Positions 34,581-42,989 of a stretch of 64,000 nucleotides of DNA are shown piece after piece (the first letter of the stretch is position 1; every line of letters begins with the position of its first letter). The translations under genes and the position numbers were made by a program. Origin of the DNA: Actinoallomurus iriomotensis (lineage in GTDB: Bacteria > Actinomycetota > Actinomycetes > Streptosporangiales > Streptosporangiaceae); contig NZ_BSTJ01000002.1 in assembly GCF_030269445.1 (NCBI RefSeq), positions 124,001 to 188,000 of the forward strand, read 5' to 3'. The notes under the pieces were generated by a model. It was not told the DNA's origin and made no database searches. It saw nothing but the letters and a program-made list of their open reading frames with translations.

Positions 34581-35742
34581 CGACACCCCCGGGTCCGGCG
34601 GCCGGGTCCGGCGAGCGGTCCGGGTCGGTCTTGGGCTTGGCCGGGGTGGGGCTGGGCGAGACGTCGATGCCGAAGTTGAGCAGCGGGTTGCCCGCGTCGA
34701 CGCGGACGCCGTCGCGTTCGGCGAACGCCTCACCGGGAGCGTCGTGCACCGTCCATCCTCCGATCCGCCTTCCGTCCAGCGAGACCGGACCGCCGGCGTC
34801 CCGCAGCCCGAAGCGGACGAGCGGGCGGGACGCTCCACCGCCGCCGCAGGGCTGGTCGGTGCCGGTGTGCCCGAGGTAGTCACCCTGCCGTACCGGCTCG
34901 CCGTCGGGTACCTCGGTGAGCCGGTCCAGCTGGTAGTACTCGGTGGTGGTGCCGTCGTCACCGATCACCAGCACCAGGCCGCGGTCCGGCGAGGAGGAGC
35001 ACAGCCGGTAGATCCGTCCCGACGAGGCGGCGAGGACCCGGCCGTCGCCGCCGCCGAAGGACAGGCCGTGGTCCGTGGGCACCAGCGCCCACGACTGGCC
35101 GATGGTCCAGGGCAGCATCAGCCGCGTTCCCGCCGGAGCGCTCCGGGCCTTGCCGAATTTCTGCAGGGTGGTGCGCTCACCGGCGGACAGGATCGAGGTG
35201 GGCGCCTTGGCCACCATGGCGGCGAAGTCCGGGGTGCCGGCCAGGGCCGCCTGCCACGTCGTGCCGGTGGCGTGGGCGAGGAAGAGCGAAGCCTCGGGCA
35301 TCGCGGTGCTGTCGTCCGGCGGCGGTATCGCCTCCGTACCGAGCACCCACATCCGCTTCTTGTCGAACCGGCTCTGGTGGACGACGGGTGAGGCGACCGT
35401 CCGCACGCCGTACTCGCTGCGCGCGGCGGCACCACGGCGGTCCAGCACCAGCTTCTTGACCTGGCGGTCGAGCAGTGTGGCCGGGCTGACCGGCTTGCGG
35501 CGCTGCTTCGAACGCGACGGTGGCGTGTGCCGCGCGCCACCGCGCGTGGGGCCGGGAGCGGCGACCGGGCGGTGGCGGGGGCCGACCGGAAGCACCTTCT
35601 CCTCGACGATGGCGGCCAGCACGAGGCCGACGGCGACGACAAGCGCCGTGCTGACCGCGCCGGCCCGGTTGACCAGCGAGAGCAATAAACGCGCGCTATG
35701 CGGTGAACCGGGCGACGCCACTTTTCGGTGACGGCTGGGCAT
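34567..35742 (-). CDS. M23-fold (LasA-like) protein, catalytically degenerate (391 aa)
   Basis: A membrane helix at about residues 30-45 is followed by a long stalk and an M23-like beta domain (about 230-345): D-H-G-L-S-F-G-G-G-D-G, then L-V-L-V-I-G-D-D-G-T-T-T-E-Y-Y-Q-L-D and G-D-Y-L-G-H-T-G-T. The H-x-H motif expected near the end of the domain is P-L-V-R-F-G-L, so the metal site is incomplete. A Pro-rich tail follows. AGGAGGTGGTTCG precedes the ATG at 35742. It heads the three-gene operon with the ferric-reductase and NuoF-like genes and may be a binding rather than cutting protein. Confidence 0.75.
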   Translation of the reverse strand: MPSRHRKVASPGSPHSARLLLSLVNRAGAVSTALVVAVGLVLAAIVEEKVLPVGPRHRPVAAPGPTRGGARHTPPSRSKQRRKPVSPATLLDRQVKKLVLDRRGAAARSEYGVRTVASPVVHQSRFDKKRMWVLGTEAIPPPDDSTAMPEASLFLAHATGTTWQAALAGTPDFAAMVAKAPTSILSAGERTTLQKFGKARSAPAGTRLMLPWTIGQSWALVPTDHGLSFGGGDGRVLAASSGRIYRLCSSSPDRGLVLVIGDDGTTTEYYQLDRLTEVPDGEPVRQGDYLGHTGTDQPCGGGGASRPLVRFGLRDAGGPVSLDGRRIGGWTVHDAPGEAFAERDGVRVDAGNPLLNFGIDVSPSPTPAKPKTDPDRSPDPAAGPGGVDAQT

Positions 35743-36028
35743 CGAACCACCTCCTGGGGGGACCTGAAGTGATCCAAAACCGATGCGAGGAGTGTAAGAG
35801 CTCGTCCGAATCAACGCACTCATCTCGGGAGAAAACCCGAAAATCCCTACATGTCGGGCAGAGGCGAGGCCGACCGGAGCCGTCTCGCTCAGGTGAGGAT
35901 CGAGCGGCCGCCGAAACGGAGACGCGGCCGATCCTGAACCGCGTGGCGCCGCTACCGGCGAGGCGTACGGTCAGGGCGTCTCGTCGGCGAACACCGACTC
36001 CGCCGATCCCTGGTGGCTCAGGACCGGG

Positions 36029-37054
36029 TCAGGGCGAGCTGAGCGCGTCGAGGGCGGCGTCGACGTCCGCCTCCGTGGTGTAGAGGTGGAAGGACACGCG
36101 CAGGCGGCCGTCTCTCACCGCCGCGCGGACGCCCGCGGTCTCCAGGCGCTCCTCCGCTCCGGGGACGTCCACGCTCAGGATCGCGCTGTCCGACGGGGGC
36201 AGGCCGAGGCCCGCGCGGAAACGGTTCGCGAGCGCCACGTTGTGCGCCCTGATCGGCTCGACGCCGATGTCGTTCAGCAGGTCCAACGACGGTGCGGCGC
36301 CGACGTAGGAGAACCACGCGGGCGAGATGTCGAAGCGCCGGGCCGAGGCGGCCAGCCGGAGCGGCGGGCCGTAGTAGGCGTGCTCCTCCCCCGCGTACCA
36401 GCCGGCGGCGACCGGGCGGAACCGGTCGCGTACCGCCTCGCCGACGTAGCAGAACGCGGCGCCGCGCGGGGCCATCAGCCACTTGTACGCCGCGCAGACG
36501 AGCACGTCGTAGCGCGTCGCGTCCACCGGCAGCCAGCCGACCGCCTGAGTGGCGTCCGCGACGACCAGCGCGCCCGCGGATCGAGCGGCGGCCAGGACGT
36601 CCTCCACCGGCGCGAGCTCACCCGTCGCCGACTGCACGACGCTGAAGGCCACCGCCGCCGTACGCCGGTCGATCGCGTCGGCCAGCCGGTCCGGCGGCAC
36701 GGTCCGTACGTTGAGGTCCTGGACGAGCCAGGGGAACAGGTTGGAGGTGAACTCGATGTCGGGCACGACCACGTCCGCTCCGGGCGGCAGGGACGCGGCG
36801 ACGGGCGCCAGCAGCTGCGAGACCGTGGCGCCGACCGCGACATCGTCGGCGGAGGCCCCGACCAGCCGCGCGAACGCCGCCCGAGAACGCCCCGTCGAGA
36901 CGTCCCACTCGGCCCACGGCCGGGCGCCCCGCTGCCACTCGTCCAGCGCCCGGCGTACCGCCTCGACCGTCGGTCTCGGGGGCAGGCCGTAGCTCGCCGT
37001 GTTCAGCCAGCCCGGCTCGGGCTCCCACAGAAGCACCGCATCGTTGAGATCCAC
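36029..37054 (-). CDS. Class V aminotransferase-fold PLP enzyme (341 aa)
   Basis: PLP fold-type I of the cysteine desulfurase/selenocysteine lyase group. D-A-T-Q-A-V-G-W around Asp167 and the PLP lysine Lys191 in A-A-Y-K-W-L are clear, with T-A-S-Y-G-L-P near the start and F-D-I-S-P-A-W-F-S in the substrate loop. It is short for the family (usually 370-420). Monocistronic. Its substrate cannot be told from sequence. Confidence 0.88.
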   Translation of the reverse strand: MDLNDAVLLWEPEPGWLNTASYGLPPRPTVEAVRRALDEWQRGARPWAEWDVSTGRSRAAFARLVGASADDVAVGATVSQLLAPVAASLPPGADVVVPDIEFTSNLFPWLVQDLNVRTVPPDRLADAIDRRTAAVAFSVVQSATGELAPVEDVLAAARSAGALVVADATQAVGWLPVDATRYDVLVCAAYKWLMAPRGAAFCYVGEAVRDRFRPVAAGWYAGEEHAYYGPPLRLAASARRFDISPAWFSYVGAAPSLDLLNDIGVEPIRAHNVALANRFRAGLGLPPSDSAILSVDVPGAEERLETAGVRAAVRDGRLRVSFHLYTTEADVDAALDALSSP

Positions 37055-37095
37055 GGTTCCAGTGTGCCCGCGGGCTGCCCGCGCCGGTTCCGGCC

Positions 37096-37110
37096 ATTAT
37101 CGTCGAGACA
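37096..37110 (+). promoter_or_regulatory. -10 element for a leaderless S4-domain transcript
   Basis: CATTAT at 37096-37101 ends eight bases before the ATG at 37110; no ribosome site lies between. This fits a leaderless mRNA. Confidence 0.4.
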
Positions 37111-37484
37111 TGGCGGAGGATGAGGGATCCGTTCGGGTCGACGTCTGGATCTGGTCGGTACGGCTCGTGAAGACGCGGTCGATGGCGACGGCGGCGTGCC
37201 GGGCCGGACATGTCCGCGTCAACGACCAGCGCGTCAAGCCGGCGTCCGCCGTACGGCCGGGCGACGAGGTACGGCTGCGCCACGACGGACGCGAGCGGAT
37301 CGTGGTCGTGCGCCGCATCGTGAGCAAGCGCGTGGGCGCGGCCGTCGCGCAGGAGTGCCTCACCGACAACAGCCCGCCCCCGCCGCCGCGCGAGCTGCTG
37401 ATGCCGGTCGCGCGCCGAGAGCGCGGCGCCGGCCGCCCCACCAAGCGCGAGCGCCGGGAGATGGACCGCCTCCGCGGCCACTGA
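37110..37484 (+). CDS. S4-domain RNA-binding protein, Hsp15-like (124 aa)
   Basis: An S4 fold: R-V-D-V-W-I-W-S-V-R-L-V-K-T-R-S-M-A at about 9-26, then C-R-A-G-H-V-R-V-N near 31 and V-K-P-A-S-A-V-R-P-G-D-E-V. The C-terminus is basic (T-K-R-E-R-R-E-M-D-R-L). Hsp15 relatives bind 50S ribosome-nascent chain complexes after heat stress. Position between unrelated genes gives no further hint. Confidence 0.9.
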   Translation: MAEDEGSVRVDVWIWSVRLVKTRSMATAACRAGHVRVNDQRVKPASAVRPGDEVRLRHDGRERIVVVRRIVSKRVGAAVAQECLTDNSPPPPPRELLMPVARRERGAGRPTKRERREMDRLRGH

Positions 37485-37635
37485 CCCACCACGCGAAGGC
37501 GGCACCCCGCTACCGCGAACCGCTGCGCCCCGGGGACACCGCCGCGCGGTACTGATGCCCGTCGCACGGCGCGGGGTCCCCAAGGCGAGGCGCCAGAAAA
37601 TCGGCCACGGCCACGGGCCCGCCGCGCGGGGCGGC

Positions 37636-37658
37636 ACCCCGGTGACGCGGACCGGGGT
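37636..37658. terminator. Hairpin between S4 gene and MerR gene
   Basis: ACCCCGGT and ACCGGGGT pair over 8 bp around a 7-base loop, 3 bases past the MerR stop codon in its direction of transcription. The 177-base gap holds no gene. Confidence 0.5.
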
Positions 37659-37661
37659 CGC

Positions 37662-38042
37662 TCAGGTGCGCGCCTCGACCGGGGCGACGCGGGCCGCGAG
37701 GTTCTCGCGGAGGCGGGTCAGGCGGGCGATCTCCTCGTCCAGCGCGGCGATCCGCCGCTGGACGACTCCCGAGCTCCCGTCGCACGCGCGCGGGTCCCCG
37801 TACGGCGGCAGGCTGTCGCCCTCGAAGATGTCGAGACGGTCGGCGCAGCTGCGGACGTCGGCGACCGTCAGGCCGAGCGAGAGCAGCTGGCGGATGATCC
37901 GCACGCGGGCGACGTCGCGCGGTCCGTACTCCCGCTGTCCGGTCGCGGTGCGCCGCGGCGGCGGCAGCAGCCCGTTCTGCTCGTAGAACCGCAGAGCTCG
38001 GGGCGTGGTGCCCGCCGCTGCCGCCGCGTCGCCGATCCGCAT
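37662..38042 (-). CDS. MerR-family transcriptional regulator (126 aa)
   Basis: The MerR N-terminal winged helix is clear: M-R-I-G-D-A-A-A-A-A-G-T-T-P-R-A-L-R-F-Y-E, G-L-L, R-R-T-A-T-G-Q-R-E-Y. A dimerisation helix ends in a short effector region with one Cys (C-D-G-S-S). It overlaps the MDR oxidoreductase stop by one base (TGATG), so it is the second gene of that operon and probably controls it through the dyad at 39120-39137. Confidence 0.9.
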   Translation of the reverse strand: MRIGDAAAAAGTTPRALRFYEQNGLLPPPRRTATGQREYGPRDVARVRIIRQLLSLGLTVADVRSCADRLDIFEGDSLPPYGDPRACDGSSGVVQRRIAALDEEIARLTRLRENLAARVAPVEART

Positions 38043-39067
38043 CAGTCCTCCAGTGCCACCACGACCGTGCCCAGGTGCCGTCCGCTCATCATGTCGTGCA
38101 ACGCACGGGGAGCGTTCTCGATGCCCGGAACGCGGACGTACGGGAAGGCGATCTCACCGGAGCGCAGCCAGCCGGCGAACCGGTCCAGCCACTCGGCGTC
38201 CACGCCGGCCCGGCCCGGGTTGCTGTAGCCGATCATCGTGATCTGCTTGACGATGAGCTGGAAGGAGTCGAGCTCGACCGGGGACGTCGTGCCGCCGCCG
38301 CGGTCGGACATCTGTCCCGACAAGGCTCCGACCAGCACGAACCTGGCGTCCTGGCGGGCCGCCGCCACGGCGGCGCGCAGGTCCTCGCCGCCGACGTTGT
38401 CGAACAGGACGTCGACGCCGTCCGGCGCGGCCTTGGCGAGCTGTTCCTCCAGCGGCCCGGCGCCGCGGACCACGGCCGCGTCGTAGCCGAACTCGGCCAC
38501 CATCCGCTCCGCCTTGGCCGGGGAGCCCGTGCTTCCGACGACCCGGCCCGCGCCGAGCAGGCGGGCGATCTGGCCGGCCATCGACCCCACCGATCCGGCG
38601 CCGCCGGAGACGAACACCACGTCGCCGGGCCGCATCTGCGCGCGGGTGAGGGCCTCGTAGGCGGTGCGGGCCTGGGAGAGGTGCGCGACCGGGTCCGGCA
38701 GGGCGGCGCCGAGGGGCTCGCACCCCTCAGCGTCCAGGACGGCGTACTCACGCCATCCGCGCCAGTGCGCGACCAGCTCGCCGGGGCGCAGGTCACCGCC
38801 GGCCGGGGCCGTGACGACCTCGCCGATCGCCGGGCCGAACAGCGGGTCGCCGGGGCGCAGCCCGGCGAACGGCGCCCCTTCGACACTGCCGCCGATCAGC
38901 GTGCGCAGCGCGGCGAACACGTGGAAGAAGCGGTTCTTCACCAGCACCTCGCCGGGTCCGGGCTCGGGCACCGGCGCCTCGGCGACGGTGAAGTCCTCCG
39001 GCCTCGGGATCCCGGACGGCACCGCGGCGAGGCGTACCTCACGTGACGTACGGGGGTGTTCGGGCAT
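38042..39067 (-). CDS. MDR-family NADP-dependent oxidoreductase (341 aa)
   Basis: A zinc-free medium-chain reductase of the CurA/leukotriene-B4-reductase type. V-S-G-G-A-G-S-V-G-S-M-A-G-Q-I-A is the nucleotide site; no catalytic zinc ligands are visible. G-E-V-V-T-A-P-A-G-G-D-L and a late I-G-Y-S-N-P-G match the group, which reduces alkenals and enones. GAGGAG lies 6 bases before the ATG at 39067. The MerR gene follows by a one-base overlap. Confidence 0.88.
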   Translation of the reverse strand: MPEHPRTSREVRLAAVPSGIPRPEDFTVAEAPVPEPGPGEVLVKNRFFHVFAALRTLIGGSVEGAPFAGLRPGDPLFGPAIGEVVTAPAGGDLRPGELVAHWRGWREYAVLDAEGCEPLGAALPDPVAHLSQARTAYEALTRAQMRPGDVVFVSGGAGSVGSMAGQIARLLGAGRVVGSTGSPAKAERMVAEFGYDAAVVRGAGPLEEQLAKAAPDGVDVLFDNVGGEDLRAAVAAARQDARFVLVGALSGQMSDRGGGTTSPVELDSFQLIVKQITMIGYSNPGRAGVDAEWLDRFAGWLRSGEIAFPYVRVPGIENAPRALHDMMSGRHLGTVVVALED

Positions 39068-39112
39068 CGTTGACTCCTCAGGAGAACGCGTGACGACAAA
39101 GAGCGCCGCGAC

Positions 39113-39142
39113 GCTAACTCCTGACCCGCACGTCAGGGGCAA
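39113..39142 (-). promoter_or_regulatory. MerR-type promoter with dyad operator
   Basis: On the minus strand, TTGCCC (39142-39137) and GTTAGC (39118-39113) are separated by 18 bases that hold a perfect dyad, CCTGAC-N6-GTCAGG (39120-39137). An operator between over-spaced promoter boxes is the MerR-family hallmark. Confidence 0.65.
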
Positions 39143-39174
39143 GCCGGCCGTCTCACCATGTGGACGACCGTCCG

Positions 39175-39975
39175 TCACGCTCCCCGGAACGGCACCACGG
39201 CCTCGCTCGTGTAGGCGAGGAAGGTGAACGACTCCTGGAAGTACAGCTCGACGCTCGTCGCGTCGTGCGACAGGTAGCCGATCGAGACGTCCTGGCCGAT
39301 GCGGAGCTCGAAGTCGCCACCCCGCGAGGACAGCAGGAACGCGCCGTCGATGGCCGGAGCCCAGACGATCTCCCCGTCCAGCAGGCGGGCGATGTGCTGG
39401 TGGATCGGGTAACCGTGGTCGGAGGTCTCGCTCACCGCGGTGTAGGCGTCGGCGCTGAGCGCGAGGGTGTACGGGCCGCCGACGCCCGCCAGGCGGAGGG
39501 TGCTCACGGCCTGGCTGACGGCGTCCGGGTAGTCGCGGACGTCGTCCGGCAGGGCGATCGCCGGGTTGGACGAGCCGGCGCGCAGGCCGGTGATGCCGGC
39601 CTGCGCGTAGCCCTCGAAGACCGCGCGGTCCTCGGCGAAGGCGATCTGGCGGGCGGCGTCCTTCACCGGCTGCCAGTCGGCGTCCTTGGCCCCGCGCTCG
39701 ACGTCGTCGACCTGACGGCGGTCGACGGTGAACGGCACCCGCAGCTCGACGATGGGCTGCACCCGGCGCGTGCGGGCGATGACGCCCTCGGCGGGCGCGG
39801 CGACGTCGTCCAGGTGCCCGGTCGGCACCGCCGACAGCTCGACGCCTCCGGGCTCGGGCACGTCGACGATCCGGCGGGCGGCCACGTGGCGCTCGAACGT
39901 CCGCCGGGCCTCCTCCTCAAGGTCGGCCCAGGCGGCGGAGGAGATCGGGGCGAGTTCGCGGTGCAGGTTGTTCAT
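39175..39975 (-). CDS. enc: Family 1 encapsulin shell protein (266 aa)
   Basis: Self-assembling HK97-fold protein that forms a nanocompartment. Family features are the start N-N-L-H-R-E-L-A-P-I-S-S-A-A-W, then A-R-R-I-V-D-V-P-E-P-G-G, F-E-G-Y near residue 120 and G-Q-D-V-S-I-G-Y near the C-terminus. The length (266) fits the 60-mer type. The ATG at 39975 overlaps the DyP stop by 4 bases (ATGA), and AGGAAG lies upstream. The cargo is the DyP peroxidase encoded immediately upstream. Confidence 0.95.
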   Translation of the reverse strand: MNNLHRELAPISSAAWADLEEEARRTFERHVAARRIVDVPEPGGVELSAVPTGHLDDVAAPAEGVIARTRRVQPIVELRVPFTVDRRQVDDVERGAKDADWQPVKDAARQIAFAEDRAVFEGYAQAGITGLRAGSSNPAIALPDDVRDYPDAVSQAVSTLRLAGVGGPYTLALSADAYTAVSETSDHGYPIHQHIARLLDGEIVWAPAIDGAFLLSSRGGDFELRIGQDVSIGYLSHDATSVELYFQESFTFLAYTSEAVVPFRGA

Positions 39976-41021
39976 CGCGTCGTTCTTCCTTTCAGGTCGC
40001 CGATCCCCAGCGAGCCGTCGGCCGGGGCGTCGGTGATCGTCGCGGGCCGGGTCTCGACCGGTCCGGCCGGCGCCTCGGGCGGGCCGGGCGGATCCTCGAG
40101 CAGGTCGGCGCTCGGGACGAAGAACAGGGTGCCGGTCACGGCGGTGGAGAAGTCGAGGATCCGGTCGTGGCTCGCCGTACCGTCGCCGAGGAACATGCGT
40201 TCGAGCATCCGCTCGGTGACCTCGGGCGTACGGGAGTAACCGATGAAGTACGTGCCGAACTCGCCGCGTCCCACAGAGCCGAAGGGCATGTTGTCGCGCA
40301 GGATCTGGCGTTCGGTGCCGTCGGGGTCGACGATCGTGGTGAGCGCCACGTGGGAGTCGGCCGGCTTGACGTCGTCGTCCAGTTCGATGTCGTCGAGCTT
40401 CGTACGGCCGATGGCCCGCTCCTGCGCCTCGACCGTCATGTCGTTCCACGCCTGGAGGTCGTGCAGGTACTTCTGCACGATGACGTAGCCGCCGCCGGCG
40501 AAGTCCGCGTCCTCGTCGCCGATGAGCACCGCGTCCGCCGCGGCCGGCCCGACCGGGTTCTCGGTGCCGTCGACGAAGCCGAGCAGGTCGCGAACGTCCA
40601 GGTACTTGAAGCCGTGCACCTCGTCGCGTACGGTCACCACACCGCGCAGCCGCTTCATGATCTGCGCCGCCAGGGCGAAGCACAGGTCGTGCCGCTGGGC
40701 CCGGATGTGGAACAGCAGGTCGCCGGGGGTGGAGACGGCGTGGTGCACCGGGCCGGTCAGCTCCTGGAACGGGTGCAGTTCGGCGGGGCGCGGCCCGCCG
40801 AACAGGCGGTCCCACGCCTCCGAGCCGATGCCCGTGACACAGCTCAGCCGGTCCTCGGGCGCGGGGAACCCGATCGAGCGCTGGAGACCGGCCAGGTCGG
40901 GCAGCAGCTCGCGTACGACGGGCTCCCCGCCCGGGTCGATCGTCACGACCAGGAATATCGCGGCCCTGGTCAGCGGGCTGAGCACCGCCTGCGGCTCGGC
41001 GCGGCCGTTCGGCTCCCCCAT
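39972..41021 (-). CDS. dyp: DyP-type heme peroxidase, encapsulin cargo (349 aa)
   Basis: A dye-decolourising peroxidase: G-F-V-D-G-T-E-N-P at 148-156 (catalytic Asp151), proximal heme His224 in A-D-S-H-V-A-L-T, and distal Arg242 in L-R-D-N-M-P-F-G-S. The C-terminal tail D-G-S-L-G-I-G-D-L-K-G-R at 335-346 is the classic encapsulation peptide, so the enzyme should be loaded into the encapsulin encoded next. The linker before it is Pro-rich. The ATG at 41021 is chosen over the longer frame because it gives the usual family N-terminus. Confidence 0.95.
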   Translation of the reverse strand: MGEPNGRAEPQAVLSPLTRAAIFLVVTIDPGGEPVVRELLPDLAGLQRSIGFPAPEDRLSCVTGIGSEAWDRLFGGPRPAELHPFQELTGPVHHAVSTPGDLLFHIRAQRHDLCFALAAQIMKRLRGVVTVRDEVHGFKYLDVRDLLGFVDGTENPVGPAAADAVLIGDEDADFAGGGYVIVQKYLHDLQAWNDMTVEAQERAIGRTKLDDIELDDDVKPADSHVALTTIVDPDGTERQILRDNMPFGSVGRGEFGTYFIGYSRTPEVTERMLERMFLGDGTASHDRILDFSTAVTGTLFFVPSADLLEDPPGPPEAPAGPVETRPATITDAPADGSLGIGDLKGRTTR

Positions 41022-41114
41022 TGGCGTCTCTTCCCTGCTCTCGTCCGGTTCGCGCCACGATACCGAGCCGCGGGGGTCCGGCCGGCAACCACCCGCCACG
41101 GACCGTGACAGGCC

Positions 41115-41657
41115 CTACTTCTCGGCGGCCTTCAGGGCGGTCTCCAGGACCCGGACCGTGTTCTCCCACTCGAAGTCGTCGTGACGGTCCGCCATGGCGC
41201 GCAGGCCCCCGGCGACGTTGTGGTAGAAGTCCGCGAACGCGACGACGCCGTCGAGGGCGCGACCGGTCCCGGTCTCGTAGCCGGAATGTCCCTCGGCGCC
41301 CTTGTAGAACTTCGTGCCGAGGTCGTCGCCGCCCCAGAAGTTGCCGATGGCGTCCAGCCTGCGCATCGCGTCCGCGAGCTTCGTGCCGATGGCGCCGCCT
41401 TCCTGGTCCAGGACGCCGGCGACGGAGCGGACATGACCGGGGTAGAACTCCATGGGCGGCAGGGCGAGTTGCATGCCGATCCGCAGTCCGCCCGGGTCGT
41501 CGCCGATGAGGTCGCGGTTGGCCGCGTAGATGTCGCGCCACTTGGTGCTGTCCTCGTACAGGTCTTCGGCGATGCCCGACAGCGTGCTGTGGGGCGTGTC
41601 CCACGGCGTGACGGTGACGTGGGTCGGCGGGTCCGGGGGCAGGGTGGGAGGAGTCAC
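41115..41657 (-). CDS. LysM-domain protein with WXG100-like helical part (180 aa)
   Basis: Residues 14-67 look like a LysM unit: T-V-T-P-W-D-T-P-H-S-T-L-S-G-I-A-E-D-L-Y, W-R-D-I-Y-A-A-N-R-D-L-I-G-D-D-P and I-G-M-Q-L-A-L-P. The rest is helical with N-F-W-G-G-D-D-L-G near 110, resembling a WXG100 turn. There is no signal peptide, which fits type VII-type export. A GTG start with GGAAG upstream. It follows the WXG100-like gene after 31 bases and probably belongs to the same operon. The exact role is unknown. Confidence 0.7.
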   Translation of the reverse strand: MTPPTLPPDPPTHVTVTPWDTPHSTLSGIAEDLYEDSTKWRDIYAANRDLIGDDPGGLRIGMQLALPPMEFYPGHVRSVAGVLDQEGGAIGTKLADAMRRLDAIGNFWGGDDLGTKFYKGAEGHSGYETGTGRALDGVVAFADFYHNVAGGLRAMADRHDDFEWENTVRVLETALKAAEK

Positions 41658-41688
41658 GGTAGGGCTTCCTTCGAGGTCCGGGGGCCGG

Positions 41689-42591
41689 TCAGCCGGCCGG
41701 CTTGTGCGCCATGGTCGTGTAGAGCAGGGTCCGCAGCGTCGTGTCCTTGACGGTGGGCTCCAGGTCGTCGCCGCGCTTGCCGTTGAGGAAGCCGTAGGTG
41801 GGCCCGTAGCCGATGGTCCCGCCCGCCAGGCGGGACACGAAGTACTGCACGTCCTTGTTCTTGGTGATCATGCTCGCGGGCTTGACCGCGACGTCGAACA
41901 CGCCGTAGAAGGCGACGGAGGCGGCGAACTCCTTCATGACCTCATCGATGTTGTCGCCCCACGAGCCGACGTCGTCGCCCCGCAGCGCCTTGACGCCGTC
42001 CATCACGGCGACGTCGCCGACGGCGAAGAACGCGCTGCCGATGGAGTACTCCGTCAGCTTGGCGAGCAGTGTGCGGGCGATCGCGCTCTCCAGGAGCCGG
42101 GCCAGGATCCCGGCCTGCGCCCGCCGCATGAGGAACTGCGTGATCTCGTACGCGGCGCCCGCCTGCCAGGGGAACGTGGTGATGAACAGCGCGCTCGCGA
42201 AGTTGGCCCACGCCAGAGTGACGAAGGTGTGCTGGGCCTTCTCGACGAGCGAAGCGTAGCCCTCGCAGGCCTCGCTCATGCGCCGGCACAGGTCGGCGAG
42301 CCGCGTCGCCTCGCCCTTGGCCGGAGGGTCGGGCGCTGCGTACTTGTGCCAGAACTTGCCGAAGGCGTCGACGCCCGCGCCGGCGTTGTTCTTCGTGACC
42401 GCGTTCGCGGCGTCGTCGCCGTCGCGTCCCCACTCCTCGATGTCACCGGCGAGCTCGGCCCAGATCTGGCCCGCCTGGCGCGCCCGGGCGGGGTCGCCCT
42501 CGGGGTACGGGGTGGCCAGCATGGAGAAGACCAGGAGCGCGATGTTGCCGCCGATGAAGAGGTTTCCGCGCACTCCGCTCAGACCCGCCAT
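41689..42591 (-). CDS. WXG100/PPE-like membrane-associated protein (300 aa)
   Basis: Long alpha-helical protein. An N-terminal hydrophobic segment (I-G-G-N-I-A-L-L-V-F-S-M-L) is followed by W-A-E-L-A-G-D-I-E-E-W-G-R and a helical region reminiscent of the CpnT-type WXG100-like N-terminal domain. Hydrophobic segments near 130-160 and 175-200 and a C-terminal part with S-W-G-D-N-I-D-E-V-M-K-E-F follow. No toxin domain is visible. It overlaps the YbaB-like gene by 13 bases. Confidence 0.6.
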   Translation of the reverse strand: MAGLSGVRGNLFIGGNIALLVFSMLATPYPEGDPARARQAGQIWAELAGDIEEWGRDGDDAANAVTKNNAGAGVDAFGKFWHKYAAPDPPAKGEATRLADLCRRMSEACEGYASLVEKAQHTFVTLAWANFASALFITTFPWQAGAAYEITQFLMRRAQAGILARLLESAIARTLLAKLTEYSIGSAFFAVGDVAVMDGVKALRGDDVGSWGDNIDEVMKEFAASVAFYGVFDVAVKPASMITKNKDVQYFVSRLAGGTIGYGPTYGFLNGKRGDDLEPTVKDTTLRTLLYTTMAHKPAG

Positions 42592-42917
42592 GGGCTCTCC
42601 TCGCCGCCGAACGGCAGGTCGTCGGTGAACTCGGGGAACGCCTCGCGCATCTTGGCCGCCGTCTCGTGGTGCAGCAGGTCGAGGGCGTCGTTCGTCATCC
42701 CGACGATGCGTTCGGCGAGCTCCTCCACGTCGAGGCGCTTCACCCGGGGATCGAGGGTGAGCGCGTGCAGCCGCCCCTGGCCGACGACCGTCACCTCGAT
42801 CAGTCCGTCGTTGCTCTTGGCCTCGATCGCGAGGGCCGATAGCTCCTCGCGTATCTTGCCGGCCCGCTCCTCGATCTGCCGGAGTTCGGCTTGCAGCTTT
42901 TCTCTGTCGGCATCCAC
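42579..42917 (-). CDS. YbaB/EbfC-family nucleoid-associated-like protein (112 aa)
   Basis: Helix-sheet-helix arrangement of YbaB: a coiled N-terminal helix (residues 3-33), a beta section D-G-L-I-E-V-T-V-V-G-Q-G-R-L-H-A-L-T-L-D-P-R-V, and a C-terminal helix. Actinomycetes often place such genes ahead of WXG100/ESX-like secreted proteins, where the partner role is not understood. A GTG start at 42917 with GGGGGG upstream. First gene of a probable three-gene operon; hpnH ends 72 bases upstream. Confidence 0.8.
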   Translation of the reverse strand: MDADREKLQAELRQIEERAGKIREELSALAIEAKSNDGLIEVTVVGQGRLHALTLDPRVKRLDVEELAERIVGMTNDALDLLHHETAAKMREAFPEFTDDLPFGGEESPWRV

Positions 42918-42989
42918 AGGCCCCCCGCGATGTCAATCAAACCTATCGACATAGTAGGGCCAATGCTTTTCGCCGCGATCACCTGGTGT

